The position numbers and the translations under genes were made by a program. From Branchiostoma floridae (Eukaryota; Chordata; Leptocardii; Amphioxiformes; Branchiostomatidae): a stretch of 62,000 bases of DNA. The notes under the pieces are model-generated. The model did not search any database. It was not told the DNA's origin and saw only the letters and a program-made list of their open reading frames with translations. The stretch spans positions 4,435,141 through 4,497,140 of the forward strand of contig NC_049989.1 of the NCBI RefSeq assembly GCF_000003815.2, read 5' to 3'. Each line of letters opens with the position of its first letter. Position 1 is the first letter of the stretch. This document shows, in pieces, positions 49,601-60,427 of the stretch.

Positions 49601-49962
49601 TGTAGTTCAACGGATGTTCAACCAGACACTAAGAAAGAACTTGCGTGGCAAATGTGTAACTCCTATCTCGCGTATTTTACTACATGGATGTCTAAATAAT
49701 TAATGTAAACACAACTTAAGGGTTGACATTGTGATTAACATTACGTACCTGCAGCTGTGTTCCCACACACCAGTTTGTACCTGTCCTGACTGTGCCGCTC
49801 CAACAAGCCGTACAACTCTGCCAGGGTGGTGGGACGGCACCAGGTAACTCCACGTTGGCAACACCTCAGGGGGCTTGTACTTGTGCCATTCACACCATTG
49901 CCATTGGCAGAGGCACCGTTGCACACCGCTCCCGCACTGGGGCAGGGGTGTTTGTTGAGGTC
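37624..49962 (-). CDS. Gene D: aldehyde oxidase/xanthine dehydrogenase family (exons 6-34, 5' part missing at gap)
   Basis: Exons 5' to 3': 49749-49962, 49270-49343, 48950-49090, 48724-48826, 48480-48544, 48261-48338, 47922-48032, 47677-47743, 47290-47387, 46865-47026, 46257-46379, 45983-46069, 45629-45686, 45392-45538, 45069-45258, 44468-44572, 44053-44131, 43715-43829, 43182-43262, 42540-42704, 42118-42176, 40851-41012, 40061-40189, 39638-39771, 39409-39543, 38789-38912, 38415-38511, 37938-38048, 37624-37691 (TGA). They cover the FAD and molybdopterin domains, 1093 codons in phase. Exon 6 is 214 bp, so the frameshift of gene C is absent. Motifs: [35 protein letters not shown]. Exon 14 again ends at a GC donor. 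Exons 1-5 (both 2Fe-2S centres) would lie in or beyond the gap; gene E carries exons 1-15 just past it. Confidence 0.9.
37788..37866. repeat. 16-bp minisatellite in the last intron of gene D (5 units)
   Basis: Five units of AATCAGTGATGCACAG type with the same pattern of variants as in gene C, so C and D share a recent ancestor for this intron. Confidence 0.8.
38190..38345. repeat. Dispersed CATAACTT-type repeat followed by a (CA)n tract in intron 32 of gene D
   Basis: The reverse complement of the CATAACTTAAGAACC repeat, continuing into GACAGACAGACACGCAC and a run of CA dinucleotides (about 38306-38343). Homologous positions in B and C have shorter tracts. Confidence 0.6.
41154..41189. repeat. 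Perfect short palindrome in intron 26 of gene D
   Basis: AAAAGTGGTCGGTTATT is followed at once by AGAATAACCGACCACTTTT, giving a 17-bp-arm hairpin with almost no loop. It sits in a roughly 700-bp insertion that gene B lacks. Confidence 0.6.
41504..41671. mobile_element. 168-bp near-perfect hairpin element in intron 26 of gene D
   Basis: Two arms of about 75 bp (TTAATGCCCGCCC...GGTTTATGAGG sense) are inverted copies around a 19-bp loop CGTTCGCTACGCTCACTC. The outer ends are TTAATGCCC and GGGCATTAA. A tandem duplication of TGTCAGTTGGATAGGCTATA lies just left, at 41452-41494. No ORF; likely a hairpin-type non-autonomous element. Confidence 0.7.
43324..43425. mobile_element. Mariner-type MITE (102 bp) in intron 23 of gene D
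   Basis: Almost entirely inverted repeat: CGAGGGTGAGTCAGAAAGCA at the left against TGCATTACTTTCTGACTCAC at the right, flanked by TA on both sides. The CGAGGGTGAGTCAGAAA terminus is typical of mariner-like elements. No coding capacity. Confidence 0.8.
44281..44438. mobile_element. Insertion with AACCCTA ends and a G run in intron 21 of gene D
   Basis: Present only in gene D at this position; the corresponding introns of B and C are continuous. Ends AACCCTAGTCAG and CTGAATAGGGTT are inverted. A run of about fourteen G lies near 44323-44336. No ORF. Confidence 0.55.
44635..44841. mobile_element. Second TACTGTAAATGCA-ended element, intron 20 of gene D
   Basis: About 207 bp, the same family as 24657-24870: terminal repeats ACTGTAAATGCA and TGCATTTACAGT, interior TTCGCGGTAG and TCACCGCGAACATTAATCC. 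The different intron shows an independent insertion. Confidence 0.75.
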
Positions 49963-50000
49963 CTGTGATCAGAAATGCAACACATCAGATGCGCAGACAC
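46646..50000. repeat. First copy of the exon 6-15 segment (inside gene D)
   Basis: Exons 15 to 6 and their introns, repeated in direct orientation at 50195-53830 across the N gap. Coding blocks are alike but not identical: exon 12 reads RQSDLKVVTKPY here and RQSEVKVVTKPH in gene E. Confidence 0.85.
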
Positions 50001-50085
50001 ACTTATACATAGATACAACTTACTATGTAATAGTTCAAGCATGGGCGGAGCGAGTCTATGTGGATATAGTATAGCCCCGCCCTCT

Positions 50086-50194
50086 NNNNNNNNNNNNNNN
50101 NNNNNNNNNNNNNNNNNNNNNNNNNNNNNNNNNNNNNNNNNNNNNNNNNNNNNNNNNNNNNNNNNNNNNNNNNNNNNNNNNNNNNNNNNNNNNN
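50086..50194. other. Assembly gap (109 N)
   Basis: Undetermined bases joining the 5'-truncated gene D to the 3'-truncated gene E. The sequence just left of it (GGGCGGAGCGAGTC...GCCCCGCCC) has no match in the homologous intron of E and may be the edge of an inserted repeat. Confidence 0.99.
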
Positions 50195-53100
50195 TAAGGT
50201 ATATGTTGGTCAGTGTTACGGATGCTGTTTTTAAACAAACAACAAACGGACAAACAAAGAAACAGAATTATAGTAACAAATACAGAACCACTAGTGATGC
50301 AAAGCTAGATGTAGACATGACGATATAACACTTCTCCCATACTAGACATACTGGGAGGAAATTTAAATATAACTGCCAGTCCAATGCAACAGTGTACTAA
50401 TTGTGAACCCATCTCACCTGCACCCTCGACGATGTTTTAGGCATGGGCTGTCTGACGGGCCATTCAGACTCCTTAGTCTGGAAATGCTGCTCTCCGCGGG
50501 ACACCGGACGTGTGAGGGAGTCTGCCGCCGAGCAAACCTGCTCTGTCAGGCCTTCCTTCCCAACGGCAGACAGGTAGAACTGCAGGGGGAGAAGTAATTC
50601 ATTTATTGACTGGTGTGTGCAATTGTCAAGGCCTTATGTCTCGCAAGGGATGAAGAGGATAAGTAAATTAAGTAAGTGTGCAATCGTAAATTGCAGCAAC
50701 ATTATCTTAACCATAAATTAACTTTGTGTGAGCTATAAGCTCAGAATGAACATGAAGCAAGGTCGTGAATAGGATTGCGTTGCTACATATAATGCTAGAA
50801 CATAGGATTCATGCCCCTTGCCACAGGTCAAGTGCAAGTGTACGTTGAACGTGCCTTATAGAAGAGTCCCATGGCCAGTTGTTTCGTGTACTGTGCAGAT
50901 TGGAGAGCAGACTCATCCGGCACCAGTTCTGCTTGCAGTGCGGTGAGGGCTCCTTGTGGGGGAAACATCCAAAAGTTTGATCATCGTTGCTTTGATTAGA
51001 CAACGCCACACGATTTTTTAACTATATCATAATGATATTCAAAATCAATACGCTAATAGTTCGTTATAATAGCTAATGTTAAATAAGCATTGACTTGACT
51101 AGTCAAAATCATTACGATTTTTTAAACTTGGTTATTTACAATGATCTTTAAAATCAAAATGACAATAGTCTAGTTTATTATCCATGTTTAATGCATTTCT
51201 TGACAGCCTCGTACCTCTAAGTGTTTCAGCATCCGTGATCCTCTTTCCAACCAGGAAGTCTTCAGTGGCAGAGGCATGTACCTGGAATCATGTTAATGAT
51301 ATCGTCATTGATGTCTATATATATCATACGATACCCAAGTCATGTTTACGTCATGTACTTGCAGTTGTTAATTTCATAACAGTACAAAGTCGTAACATTA
51401 TGAAGTATTCAAGAAGTGGGAGACTTAGTACTTGTATGTAGGGATACTACCATGGTCTTGTTGATGCCGCCAAACACAATGTGTGGTTTTGTGACCACCT
51501 TTACTTCACTCTGACGGTCCAGTGTCATCCTGAAGCCAGCATTGACGTACGCATGGGCATTCTGAAAGAGCAACATTCCTATATAATGATACAGTGTACT
51601 ATGTTTTCGCCTGTGAGATACCACTAGCATGTCTCTTTGACTGAACTCCATTTTATCTATGCAAGAACATGTTGATGCAACGTGCCAATCTATAAATGGC
51701 AACATTTTGCACAAATAAGGTCCTCGAATATGTACAGTTGGTATTGTGTAATCGTTATTCCATAGAAACTAGAGCAAACCTGAGACCGAGGAGCCACTTT
51801 GTAAGTACGGAACACATCTTCAGGATTTCCGGGAGGAATTTCCAGTGAATGAATCACCTGAAATGAAGCAACATTAGAAATTGAATGATATAAATTTTTG
51901 CAGATGTCAGATTAACAACATTGGCCAAGCACCCATCACCACTTATAAGCGTAATTTCTATTCTCAATGTTTTCGAAAAAAAGGTTACAAGAAAAAAGCT
52001 TACTTTGCCATTCATTGTAGTTCCCCAAAAGTCACTGATTGCCATTGTCTGTGATTCACCCCTGAATCCTTTTTATGGGAAGAAATATACATTTTGCATT
52101 GAATCCTAGAATTGGAGCATGAAACGTTAGAAAGTGTAAAAACGGAAATAGTTAATCTAAACAGCCACTGTTATCCATCAAATGCTGCTGTTGATGTTGT
52201 AGAATTGTTGACGAAAGAAAACAGTAATTTCCCTGACCTATGGTGACTTTGGCCCCCGCAGCTTCCATGATGGTGAAGACGTCTGAAGGGAATTCTGGGT
52301 GGGCATGTTTTATCATGAGGTTCCCAGCCCAACTACCAACCTGAAATTCATGAACATTGAGTCTCACTTTTGAGAGGTAAATTTGCCCGTATCAGGTACA
52401 TGTAGTCTCTACCAGACTCCCGCCTGGCCGAATAGTAATAAGGGACTTAGGCCAAGTTAGGAATAAAAGTCTAGTAGGAGTTGATTGGCCTAGAAGTGAA
52501 TAGACCGGTCGGATTGACTGCAAAAGACTGAGATCCCAGGGCAACTTATATGTCCCTATTAGGCCAAATTCTTCTCGAGCTCCTTTGTCATTCAGCTAAC
52601 ACGACTGCAATGAGACTACGTATCAGGTGATGAAAGAAGGGATATTCCCGTACGCTATGGTATGAATGAATTGAAAGGTGCGAATCGTCAACCACACTCA
52701 CGTTTCTGACGGATACATTAGCAACCTTGCACAGGTGGTCGGCCAGCACGCTGTAGGACGGAGACCGGTCTGAACCGGCTCGAAGCAGATCCACCACGGC
52801 AGACAGGCTCACAGCAGAGCCAACTACCAACGGCGGGCCAGTCTAAAAAAAAGGAAAGAATGACCAGAGTTTTTTTTATAAATTCTATCCTTAAAATCTA
52901 GACGCATACAAGTATGGGACATAATTGATAAAAGTAAAAACAATCAACCAAAGATCAACGAGCTAAAGTGAAGATTAATACAAGTAGTTTTGAACATGTA
53001 AAGACAGGTACTAAAGCAACTATCTTTACTTGCATTGTTGTCATCTTCCATAATAACCCGAATTTATCAGTACATTGCAGTACAGATCTAGAATTACAGT

Positions 53101-53830
53101 TGCTTTAAACTTTCTTACCTGACAGTTGTACAGATCAGGCACAGATTTGATGTCGATGAGGCAGGAGTAAGGACCATCATTCTTGTAAACACCTGGAAGA
53201 TTGCATTACCAGTGTGAATATCTTCCAGCATCGCTCCAGGTCATTTTCTCAATCAAGGCTAGTCCATCAGAATTACAGTGCATATTCACGGCTAATGTTT
53301 GAGAAATGGTTAAAGATAACAGTTACAAAAGTAGCTAGCTAGATTTGTGAACCGTACATCTGACGTTTCAGGCAGCATCAATTACGTTTCATCAACGACT
53401 GGGGGATCTGTGATTTGACGGGTATTTAACCGTACACTAAGAACGAACTTGCTTGGGAAATGAGTAACTCCTATCTTGCGTATCTGACTACATGTACATG
53501 GATGTCTGAATCAACGTTAACACAATGTGTTGCAGTACTCAGTGTTGGCATTGTGATTAACATTACGTACCTGTAGCTGTGTTCCCACACACCAGTTTGT
53601 ACCTGTCCTGACTGTGCCGCTCCAACAGGCCGTACAACTCTGCCAGGGTGGTGGGACGGTACCAGGTAACTCCACGTTGGCAACACCTCAGGGGGCTTGT
53701 ACTTGTGCCATTCACACCATTGCCATTGGCAGAGGCACCGTTGCACGACTCCCCCGCACTGGGGCAGGGGTGTTTGTTGAGGTCCTGTGATCAGAAATGC
53801 CACACATCAGATTAGCATAGATACAACTTA
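50195..53830. repeat. Second copy of the exon 6-15 segment (inside gene E)
   Basis: Direct repeat of 46646-50000. It differs by an extra element in intron 8 and by scattered substitutions, so the two are not identical assembly copies. Confidence 0.85.
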
Positions 53831-55875
53831 CTATATAAAGATCTGGCATACATAATACCTAACAATAAAACGTAGTTTTGGAAGGAGAATATATGTTGCA
53901 ACTTGATAACCGTTAAGGTAAAAGTAATAATGATAATAATGATAATATCTGGTGACAAAGAGCGTTTTTGAAGTGATGTCCTAATTATAATTATAATTCT
54001 GTGATGCTGATTATAGAGTCCTTGAATTCCCAAGAGTACCTCAATGTCAATACATCCGCCTTTCCCTGGATCCGCATCGACCGCAAAAGACTTCATGGCA
54101 TCTAGTATGGGCCTGTAACCTAAAAAAAACAATAGAGAAATGCAAAAGGGATTTGCATACGCGGATACTCGCACAATTGCGACAACATTTGCTGACACTA
54201 TTCTCACAAAATGGACGAGGTGATGAAATTGTAGAATTCATAAATCAAGTAGGTACAGGGGTTGGGGGATACTTTCCCTGTCCTTGGTGCTGAACGTACA
54301 CCATTGCCAAAATTGTTCAAGTGAAAGAGCATTGTTCATTCATTCCATTCTATTTCATTCTAACCTGTACACCTGCAGATGTGTCCATCGAAGTGGTTTT
54401 CCACCTCTTGTTGGCTGGGTTGTGGCTTCTTATTCAGCAACCTGTGAAATAGAGCCATCAGAAATAGGATGAACTACAGCTGTGTGCTTTCTTTCTCTCT
54501 TTTATCACTGCCATCATATTGCCATGTGCTATTCTAACACTGTAATGCATGTTTATAAACCAAATACATATCAATTAGTCTCCGATCAGGCCCTACGGTG
54601 CTTTAGAGATAGTATCAAAGCTAGCAAAGGAATATAACCAGCACCGGTGCCCGTTTGACTCCCTTTGGTCGGCTATACTAGTATTCCTTTCCCAGCTTTG
54701 ATACTATCTCTAAGGCACCGTAGGGTCTGCTTGGAGACTACTAGTATATCAATCACTTACCCATACATGTTGACCACCATCCCGGGGCTACAGTACCCAC
54801 ACTGACTTCCGTTGAAGTCTGCTAGGCGGCGCTGGATGGGATGGAAGCCGCCCTTCTGTCCCCCAAGACCCTCCACCGTGGTGATGCTCCAGCCGTCCAC
54901 ACTGCACAGGGGACACAGGCACTGGGGCGGGGCGAGGGATAGAGATATTGCTGAGCATTTGGTTTGGGTATACATACTCCAGCTTGGTACAATTTTACCA
55001 CCATGAAAAATGGAGTTTCTGTTTTTGGTGTGCGTGTGTATGTGTATCTGTGATTCCAGATATTTGTCAGCATAACTGAAGAACCACTGGGGTTGTTATA
55101 TTTGGTATGTGGGTAGGCGTTACGTACCCTATAGATTATTGAGTAATGTCAATTTGGAATAGGGATATCAAAGTTGTGACATGTGTAGATTAGTTACAGT
55201 TATTACTGATATGAAACGCATATAGCGTTATAGCCATTCATAGATCATATAAATTTGGGTATTTCATTGGCATAGATGAAATATTTCATGGTGGAATGAG
55301 GTCTAGGAACTCTTGTTACATATTGAAATAAGATAGGCTTTGATATTGAAACGTACCAAAGGTTGATACCTACCGAATTTAAGGAATATGAACATGGTCC
55401 TCCATTTGTCAAATCTGAATGTGTCACCATGACAACACAGCAGCCACACCCTCCTTCCCTACACATGACCTTTGTCCCCGTCAGCCCACGCTGGGAACGT
55501 AGCCACTCGTTCAAGGTCATGGCCGGATCTGGATTTTGAACTGAATGGAGGGTAACGTTAATGATAACTTTAGACTCAACAAGCAACAAAACCTTTTTTA
55601 CTTGTGAAATCTTCGCCTTTCCAATCTTTTTTCGTGTCTGTCAGATCAGCTTTCTGTTATGTTGATACAATGAGGTTGAATAGTCCCCTATTCAACCTCC
55701 TTGATTGGTAAAAGTGTGGTTGTGTACGCATTATTAAGGTTAGAAAGAGATGTCCTTGCCAAAGAATTCCTTTCCACAACTATTTATCAAATAACATACC
55801 AACATGACGCTTCCCGTTCACCCAGAAGGTCAGCTTGTCATTGAAGTCCTCATTCGCGTCCGGTAGGATCGGCAT
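50418..55875 (-). CDS. Gene E: aldehyde oxidase/xanthine dehydrogenase family (exons 1-15, 3' part missing at gap)
   Basis: Exons 5' to 3': 55800-55875 (ATG; 5' UTR to 55900), 55374-55540, 54761-54921, 54365-54441, 54040-54119, 53571-53784, 53119-53192, 52702-52842, 52238-52340, 52004-52068, 51780-51857, 51451-51561, 51215-51281, 50855-50952, 50418-50579. These give 558 codons in one frame. The start MPILPDANEDF is the same as in gene C and the exon begins after TTTTTTCAG. First 2Fe-2S motif CREGGCGCC with NSC, second SQCGYC and HICRC; FAD domain LVCGNTATG and GSWAGN. Exon 6 is 214 bp and in frame. Exon 14 has the GC donor. The molybdopterin exons 16-34 are missing at the gap, so E may be the 5' half of D, a separate paralogue or an unmerged allele. 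Confidence 0.9.
52403..52617. mobile_element. AGTCTC-ended element in intron 8 of gene E
   Basis: Homologous to the element in the same intron of gene C, from TAGTCTCTACCAGACTCCCG to TGAGACT, followed by ACGTATCAGG. Absent from gene D. Confidence 0.7.
54576..54745. mobile_element. Inverted-repeat element with 8-bp target duplication, intron 3 of gene E
   Basis: Arms TAGTCTCCGATCAGGCCCTA and TAGGGTCTGCTTGGAGACTA are inverted. ATATCAAT lies at both sides (54568-54575 and 54746-54753). An 8-bp duplication suggests a hAT-type origin. Gene C lacks it. No ORF. Confidence 0.7.
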
Positions 55876-56187
55876 GGTGTTGTTTGTATGTTCACTTTTC
55901 CTGAAAAAATTGTTTTCAGTGAAGTTTGGTGTTGACTTGCCTGCAAACTGATATCCCTTACGGTTAGAGCGTCATGAATTTCAAAGTTCTAGTAAGTAAC
56001 CACTGGTTGCGTTGAAAGCGTAACTTTCTTCGTAGTGTTAAGCTGCGTGTTCATGCCAAAACATTTGTCTTTGTGAGGTGGCTATCATCCCAAGACACAA
56101 TACCGTCTTCTGTCGGCGTCAAAACCATCGGGATTCTCCATATTACAGACCTAAATGGACAACCACATTGTACTAGCTAATGTTTAC

Positions 56188-56230
56188 CTTTGTCCTTAAA
56201 TCCTCCCACAGCTTTGCCAACATTTGCACC
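56188..56230 (-). promoter_or_regulatory. Remnant of the 60-bp leader exon upstream of gene E, interrupted
   Basis: Matches the donor-side part of the 60-bp leader segments (donor GTAAAC after GACAAAG). The rest is separated by the retroposed insertion at 56231-56569 and the element at 56586-56777. If this leader exon is used in gene C, it can hardly be used unchanged in gene E. Confidence 0.4.
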
Positions 56231-56569
56231 AAAGAAATGTTGATCTTACAAGGCAGTTCTTTCTGCTCCTTCAATGTCAATTGCAGAATTATGGAAGCAA
56301 CACATGTGTACATTGCAACAACAAATCGTTTTTAGATTCAAGTATAATTCTTTGTTTTAGTTTTCTACTCCAGTAAGGGAGATCGACTCACGTACACTGT
56401 TCATACATATGTAATTATCTATTTATTATTGTCCTGTATAATTTATTATTTTCAATTCTTGTAGAAGTGGCGGCGTTAATATAAGTTGAATGTAACTTGA
56501 GTCCGCCGTCACTTTGTCCTCGTCCGTTTATTTGTATTTTTACATGTATTTCAATAAAGAAAAAAAACC
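56231..56569 (+). mobile_element. Retroposed insertion with AATAAA, poly(A) and target-site duplication
   Basis: Ends in TTTCAATAAAGAAAAAAAA (AATAAA at 56553-56558) and is flanked by TTTGCACC on both sides (56223-56230 and 56570-56577). These are hallmarks of target-primed retrotransposition. No reverse transcriptase frame is visible; it could be a short LINE 3' end or a retrocopy of another transcript. Confidence 0.75.
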
Positions 56570-56585
56570 TTTGCACCGGTGGGCC

Positions 56586-56777
56586 TACCCTGGTAATCCA
56601 GACAGGACGGGTAGCTAGCGAGATTTCTTCGCGAGTTTTGTTCGGGGAGCCATGGCAGCCTGCCCGCCGACCTCACATTAGCGCTCCGGGGCGCTAATAG
56701 GAGCTCGGCGGGCATGACTGTCTTGGGCTACCGATAAACTGTCCAAGCTGCCCGACCCCGGATGGCTCCCAGGGTAC
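56586..56777. mobile_element. TACCCTGG-ended element with 8-bp target duplication
   Basis: Begins TACCCTGGTAATCC and ends GGCTCCCAGGGTAC, flanked by GGTGGGCC on both sides (56578-56585 and 56778-56785). Inside is a hairpin ATTAGCGC...GCGCTAAT. The 8-bp duplication fits a hAT-type non-autonomous element. Confidence 0.75.
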
Positions 56778-56789
56778 GGTGGGCCATGC

Positions 56790-57620
56790 TCACCTTGAGT
56801 CTGCCCAAGACCATACACAGTCTTTAAAGTGCAGTTTAAACCTCAGACTAGCAACCTGTAGATCCCCTCAAATACCATTGGTAGATAGAGTGTCACCATG
56901 CTTTTTTTATTCTATAAATATCTTTCTCCCTTCTTTCTAGTTGCTGCTTCGCAGTGCAATCGTAACAGCAGACGGTAATAGAACTTTGACCTCGACTGTC
57001 ATTTGTTGTCAGTTGGAACGGGTGTTGATGACATAACTGTTTTGGACCAACAGGCCTGGGTTTTCGGAGAAAAATGATTCTTGGCACCTTATTCTATAAA
57101 GCGCTGACTGTTTGTGCCATCGATGGGGGCCTTTAAAGGGGCCAAACCGAGCATGGGTAACATGACTATTACTACTTCCCCAAGGAGCTCTTTTTGTATT
57201 ACATTTGTAACAAAACCAAGTTGAAACAAGGACCAAATGCAGCGTTAGTTGATCACTAGTAGAATAGCAGAATCAGGTTTTCAGTAAAGTTGGGTGTTGA
57301 CTTTGCCGCAAACTGATATTGCTTACAGTTAGAGCGTGCGATGAATTTCAAAGCACTAGTTGGTAACCACTGGTTGTGTTTAGATACCTTAGCCACAGCA
57401 AGCGTAACTTTCTTCTTGTTCAGCAGTTGGCGTTAAGCTGCTTCTTAATGCCAAAACATTTGTCAATGTGGGGTGCATAGCACCCCAAGACACAAAACCA
57501 TCTTCTGTCGGGGCCAAAACAATCGGGATATTTCTAGTAGGGACCTAAATGGAAAATCCCATTCTACTAGCTAATGTTTAACCTTTGATCCCCCACAGCT
57601 TTGCAAACATTCGCACTGGG
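56790..57620 (-). repeat. Partial leader block and duplicated pre-ATG flank upstream of gene E
   Basis: 56790-57270 is a diverged leader-block copy that stops before its first exon. 57280-57620 matches the sequence next to the ATG exon (35085-35250 and 55910-56230), from TTTTCAGTAAAGTTGGGTG on, but without the ATG exon itself. This is a duplicated upstream piece without coding content. Confidence 0.55.
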
Positions 57621-57624
57621 GCGC

Positions 57625-58300
57625 CATGCGCACCCTGGGGCTGCCAAAGACCATACACAGCACTGACAGAGTGACATACTATATATGTACAGGTTAAACC
57701 TCAGACTAGCAACCTGTAGATCCTCTCAAATACCATATTGATAGATTATGTGTCACCACGCTTTTTTTTAGATTCTATAAACATCTTAAACATCTTAAAA
57801 GTCTTTCTCCCTTTATTCTAGTTGCTGCTTCGCGGTGCAATTGCAACAGCAGGCGGTAACTTAATAGAACTTTGACCTCGACTGCCATTTGTTGTCAGTT
57901 GGAACGGGTGTTGATGACACAACTGTTTTGGACCAACAGGCCTGGGTTTTCGGAGAAACATGATTCTTGGCACCTTATTCTATAAAGCCCTGACTGTTTG
58001 TGCCATCGATGGGGGCCTTTAAAGGGGCCAAACCGAGCATGGGTAACATGAATATTACTACTTTCCCAAATAGCTCTTTTTGTATTACATTTGTAACAAA
58101 ACCGAAGTTAAAACAAGGGCCAAATACAGCTTAAGATGATCACTAGTAGAATAGTAAATCTTGAAATGACCACTAGCACTTACGAGCGGCGAAAGTCGTC
58201 ACGTACGAGCGGCGAAAGTCGTCACGTACGAGCGGCGAAAGTCGTCACGTACGAGCGGCGAAAGTCGTCACGTCTGTCGACCCTACCACTCCCCTGCGGC
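57625..58300 (-). repeat. Leader block upstream of gene E (outermost copy)
   Basis: Diverged copy of the leader block. Its candidate first exon would start at the donor side at 58184 (GTAAGTGCT) but lacks the ATGGCGGCGG upstream ORF present in the other copies. The donor-side end is tandemly amplified. Confidence 0.55.
58181..58272. repeat. 23-bp minisatellite, four perfect units
   Basis: TACGAGCGGCGAAAGTCGTCACG repeated four times without change, with starts at 58181, 58204, 58227 and 58250 (unit shown once, 23 bases, key part GCGGCGAAAGTCGTC). Other leader blocks contain one unit. On the minus strand each unit ends in CGCTCGTA, the splice donor of the candidate first exon. Confidence 0.85.
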
Positions 58301-58314
58301 GTTCACCCCCGAGA

Positions 58315-58378
58315 GAGACAGCTCGTGACCTAGGACCTATTCACCTGAGGCAGCTCGTGACCTCGGACCTATTCACCT
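58315..58378. repeat. 32-bp tandem duplication
   Basis: Two adjacent 32-bp copies containing CAGCTCGTGACC and GGACCTATTCACCT, differing at two positions. It corresponds to single-copy sequence in the other leader blocks. Confidence 0.75.
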
Positions 58379-60427
58379 AGATCGAAGACGAGGTCAATGA
58401 GGCAAACTGACAAAACTTATTTCTAAAGTCAGCTCCCATTTAGTTTTCCCACAACCACACTTTTTTTTTACAATATGAGATCAAAGAATGAAAATTATAA
58501 CTGGTGTTATGCCTCGATAGTTGTAGCAATTCAGAGTGGCGTAGACTGATCCCATAGTCCCTTAACAGATGCAAACTTTGATAAAGACAAAGTAGTAACG
58601 CAAATATTTGACAAACGTGCAGCCATTCTCTTATTGGTCGCTTTCCTAATTGGCAGGCTATCATTGGTTGAACTGCTAATTATGATGGACATTGGATAGT
58701 CTTTTGTTTGCCTCATTAAACTCGTTTTAGATCTATCATGGCCGCCACGTGAGAAGGATGTCATTCAGGCCTGTATAAAACTAACACTCCCCCTCATAAC
58801 ACGTAACGTCACTATATGTTATGTACACTGCTCGTGGGCACAAACGTTAATGTAGCTACTAGTACTTCATTCGTTCCTTGCCTTCATATCCAGCATGTGT
58901 CTTTTGTTTCTGTGTTTCGGTCTTTTCAATTGGCCTTTATTTTTGCGAGTGCTATTGTATAAGAATGGCAAGAGAAGAGCCATCATCACCATAGGGGGAT
59001 CACGAGTGTTTTCGCCCCCCCTTTAGCGATCGACCCAGACAAGACACTTTTAAACTAATATTTACCTTTAATATTAAATCCTCCCACAGCTTTGCCAACC
59101 TTTGCACCGGTGCGACATGCGCACCCCTAACCTGATTAAATCTCGCTTAAAGTAGCCTGCCCAACAGCCAGGGGGAGGGGCCAGTTACAGCCTTGGACAG
59201 CAGAGTTTGTGCCACACAGACTAGTGCACCCCAAGGAGCTCCATGAGTCTGTCTAAGACCATACAAACTACATACAGTTGGTGTATCTATAAAATGGTTT
59301 AACATCTTCCTTCAAAACCAACTTGCGTAAAGAATACATTTTAGGAATCCATACAGCCTTGAGTGCTAAGTTTAAGGCTTCTAAATTGATAAGTAACATT
59401 CATACATATTACACAATGTTCATTTTAACCCGTTCTGGCTCTCGTTGCAATACGATCATTACTATAATACTGCCACACAGATAAAGCAAGCGAAAATTAC
59501 ATTCGGAAGAGAATACTTGTGTTTCAACTATCATACCGATCCTTTCTGTACAAAAGTATATAATATAAGCTATATATATATATATATGTAGTAATACCAG
59601 TGCCTGTTGGTAGAAGACGCATTCAACATTTTGACTTGTTGAGAATTTTGATAGGACAATCTAAAATGAATGATAAACAAACAAACTTCCAATATATCTT
59701 GTGTTTCAATATAAAGGTGGATCTATCATCAACCATACTCTGATTTCTCTCAACGGATTCAAAGATATATATATATTGACATGTGACAACCTCTAAAATG
59801 TACATATACGACAACATATAAACATTCCTAAACGTTAGAAATTCCACCAATTTCTGTACAAGAACATTCTCGTTCATACATATAAAGTCTTTCGTAAGTT
59901 AGTCTGGTTGTGTGGCAGAATATGCCATACGTACGTTGTACACTGGCTAGTGTGCAACCGTTGTGCAATGAAGTTTATCATTACCATTATCATCATCACT
60001 ACCATCATCATCGCGTATTCGTCTGAAGAATGGCTTCTGATTGGTTTTAGAACGCGCGAAGAGTATGAAGTAACTAAAGGGTTGTTTATATATAATTACG
60101 TAAACAAAATCAGTGGTAGCTCTAAGGCGTTCATCAGACAATGACTGATAATTTGTAATTTCTGCCGACGTGTCATATTCTAGAAAAGTATTGCGAAAAC
60201 TAAATCCTTTCACACTGGTGACTGAACTGAACTGACAGTTATCAGACCCACTTACATCAAATCACACTCTACTTGTGTATCTGTTACTTTTAAGAGTTCA
60301 CAGACAGATACACAAATTTCAGTACATTCTTTCTGTATGAGGTCTTCTACAAGGTCTATATTATCAAAGAATAATGAGAACAGCAATGTTAGTACTGAAT
60401 GTGCCACAGTGATGAAAACGTGGAACG
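58379..60427. other. Spacer between gene E and the NHL gene
   Basis: No gene recognised. It contains another diverged copy of the 60-bp leader segment at about 59063-59125 with donor GTAAAT but no clear acceptor, and a short TATATA tract near 59567-59586. AT-rich 3'-flanking sequence of the NHL gene lies to the right. Confidence 0.5.

Noticed and set aside
46865-53784. A single D+E gene encoding a protein with two FAD regions
   Set aside because: The join is an N gap, the order of exons would be 1-15 then 6-34, and the intron 8 contents differ. An assembly or paralogue explanation is simpler.
53812-54207. 131-codon ORF rich in Ile
   Set aside because: The Ile run comes from a TAA/TAT-type microsatellite in the intron; only 54040-54119 is coding (exon 5).
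58136-58333. ORF with repeated YERRKSSR peptide
   Set aside because: It is the translation of the 23-bp minisatellite on the strand opposite to the leader exon; no support for a protein.
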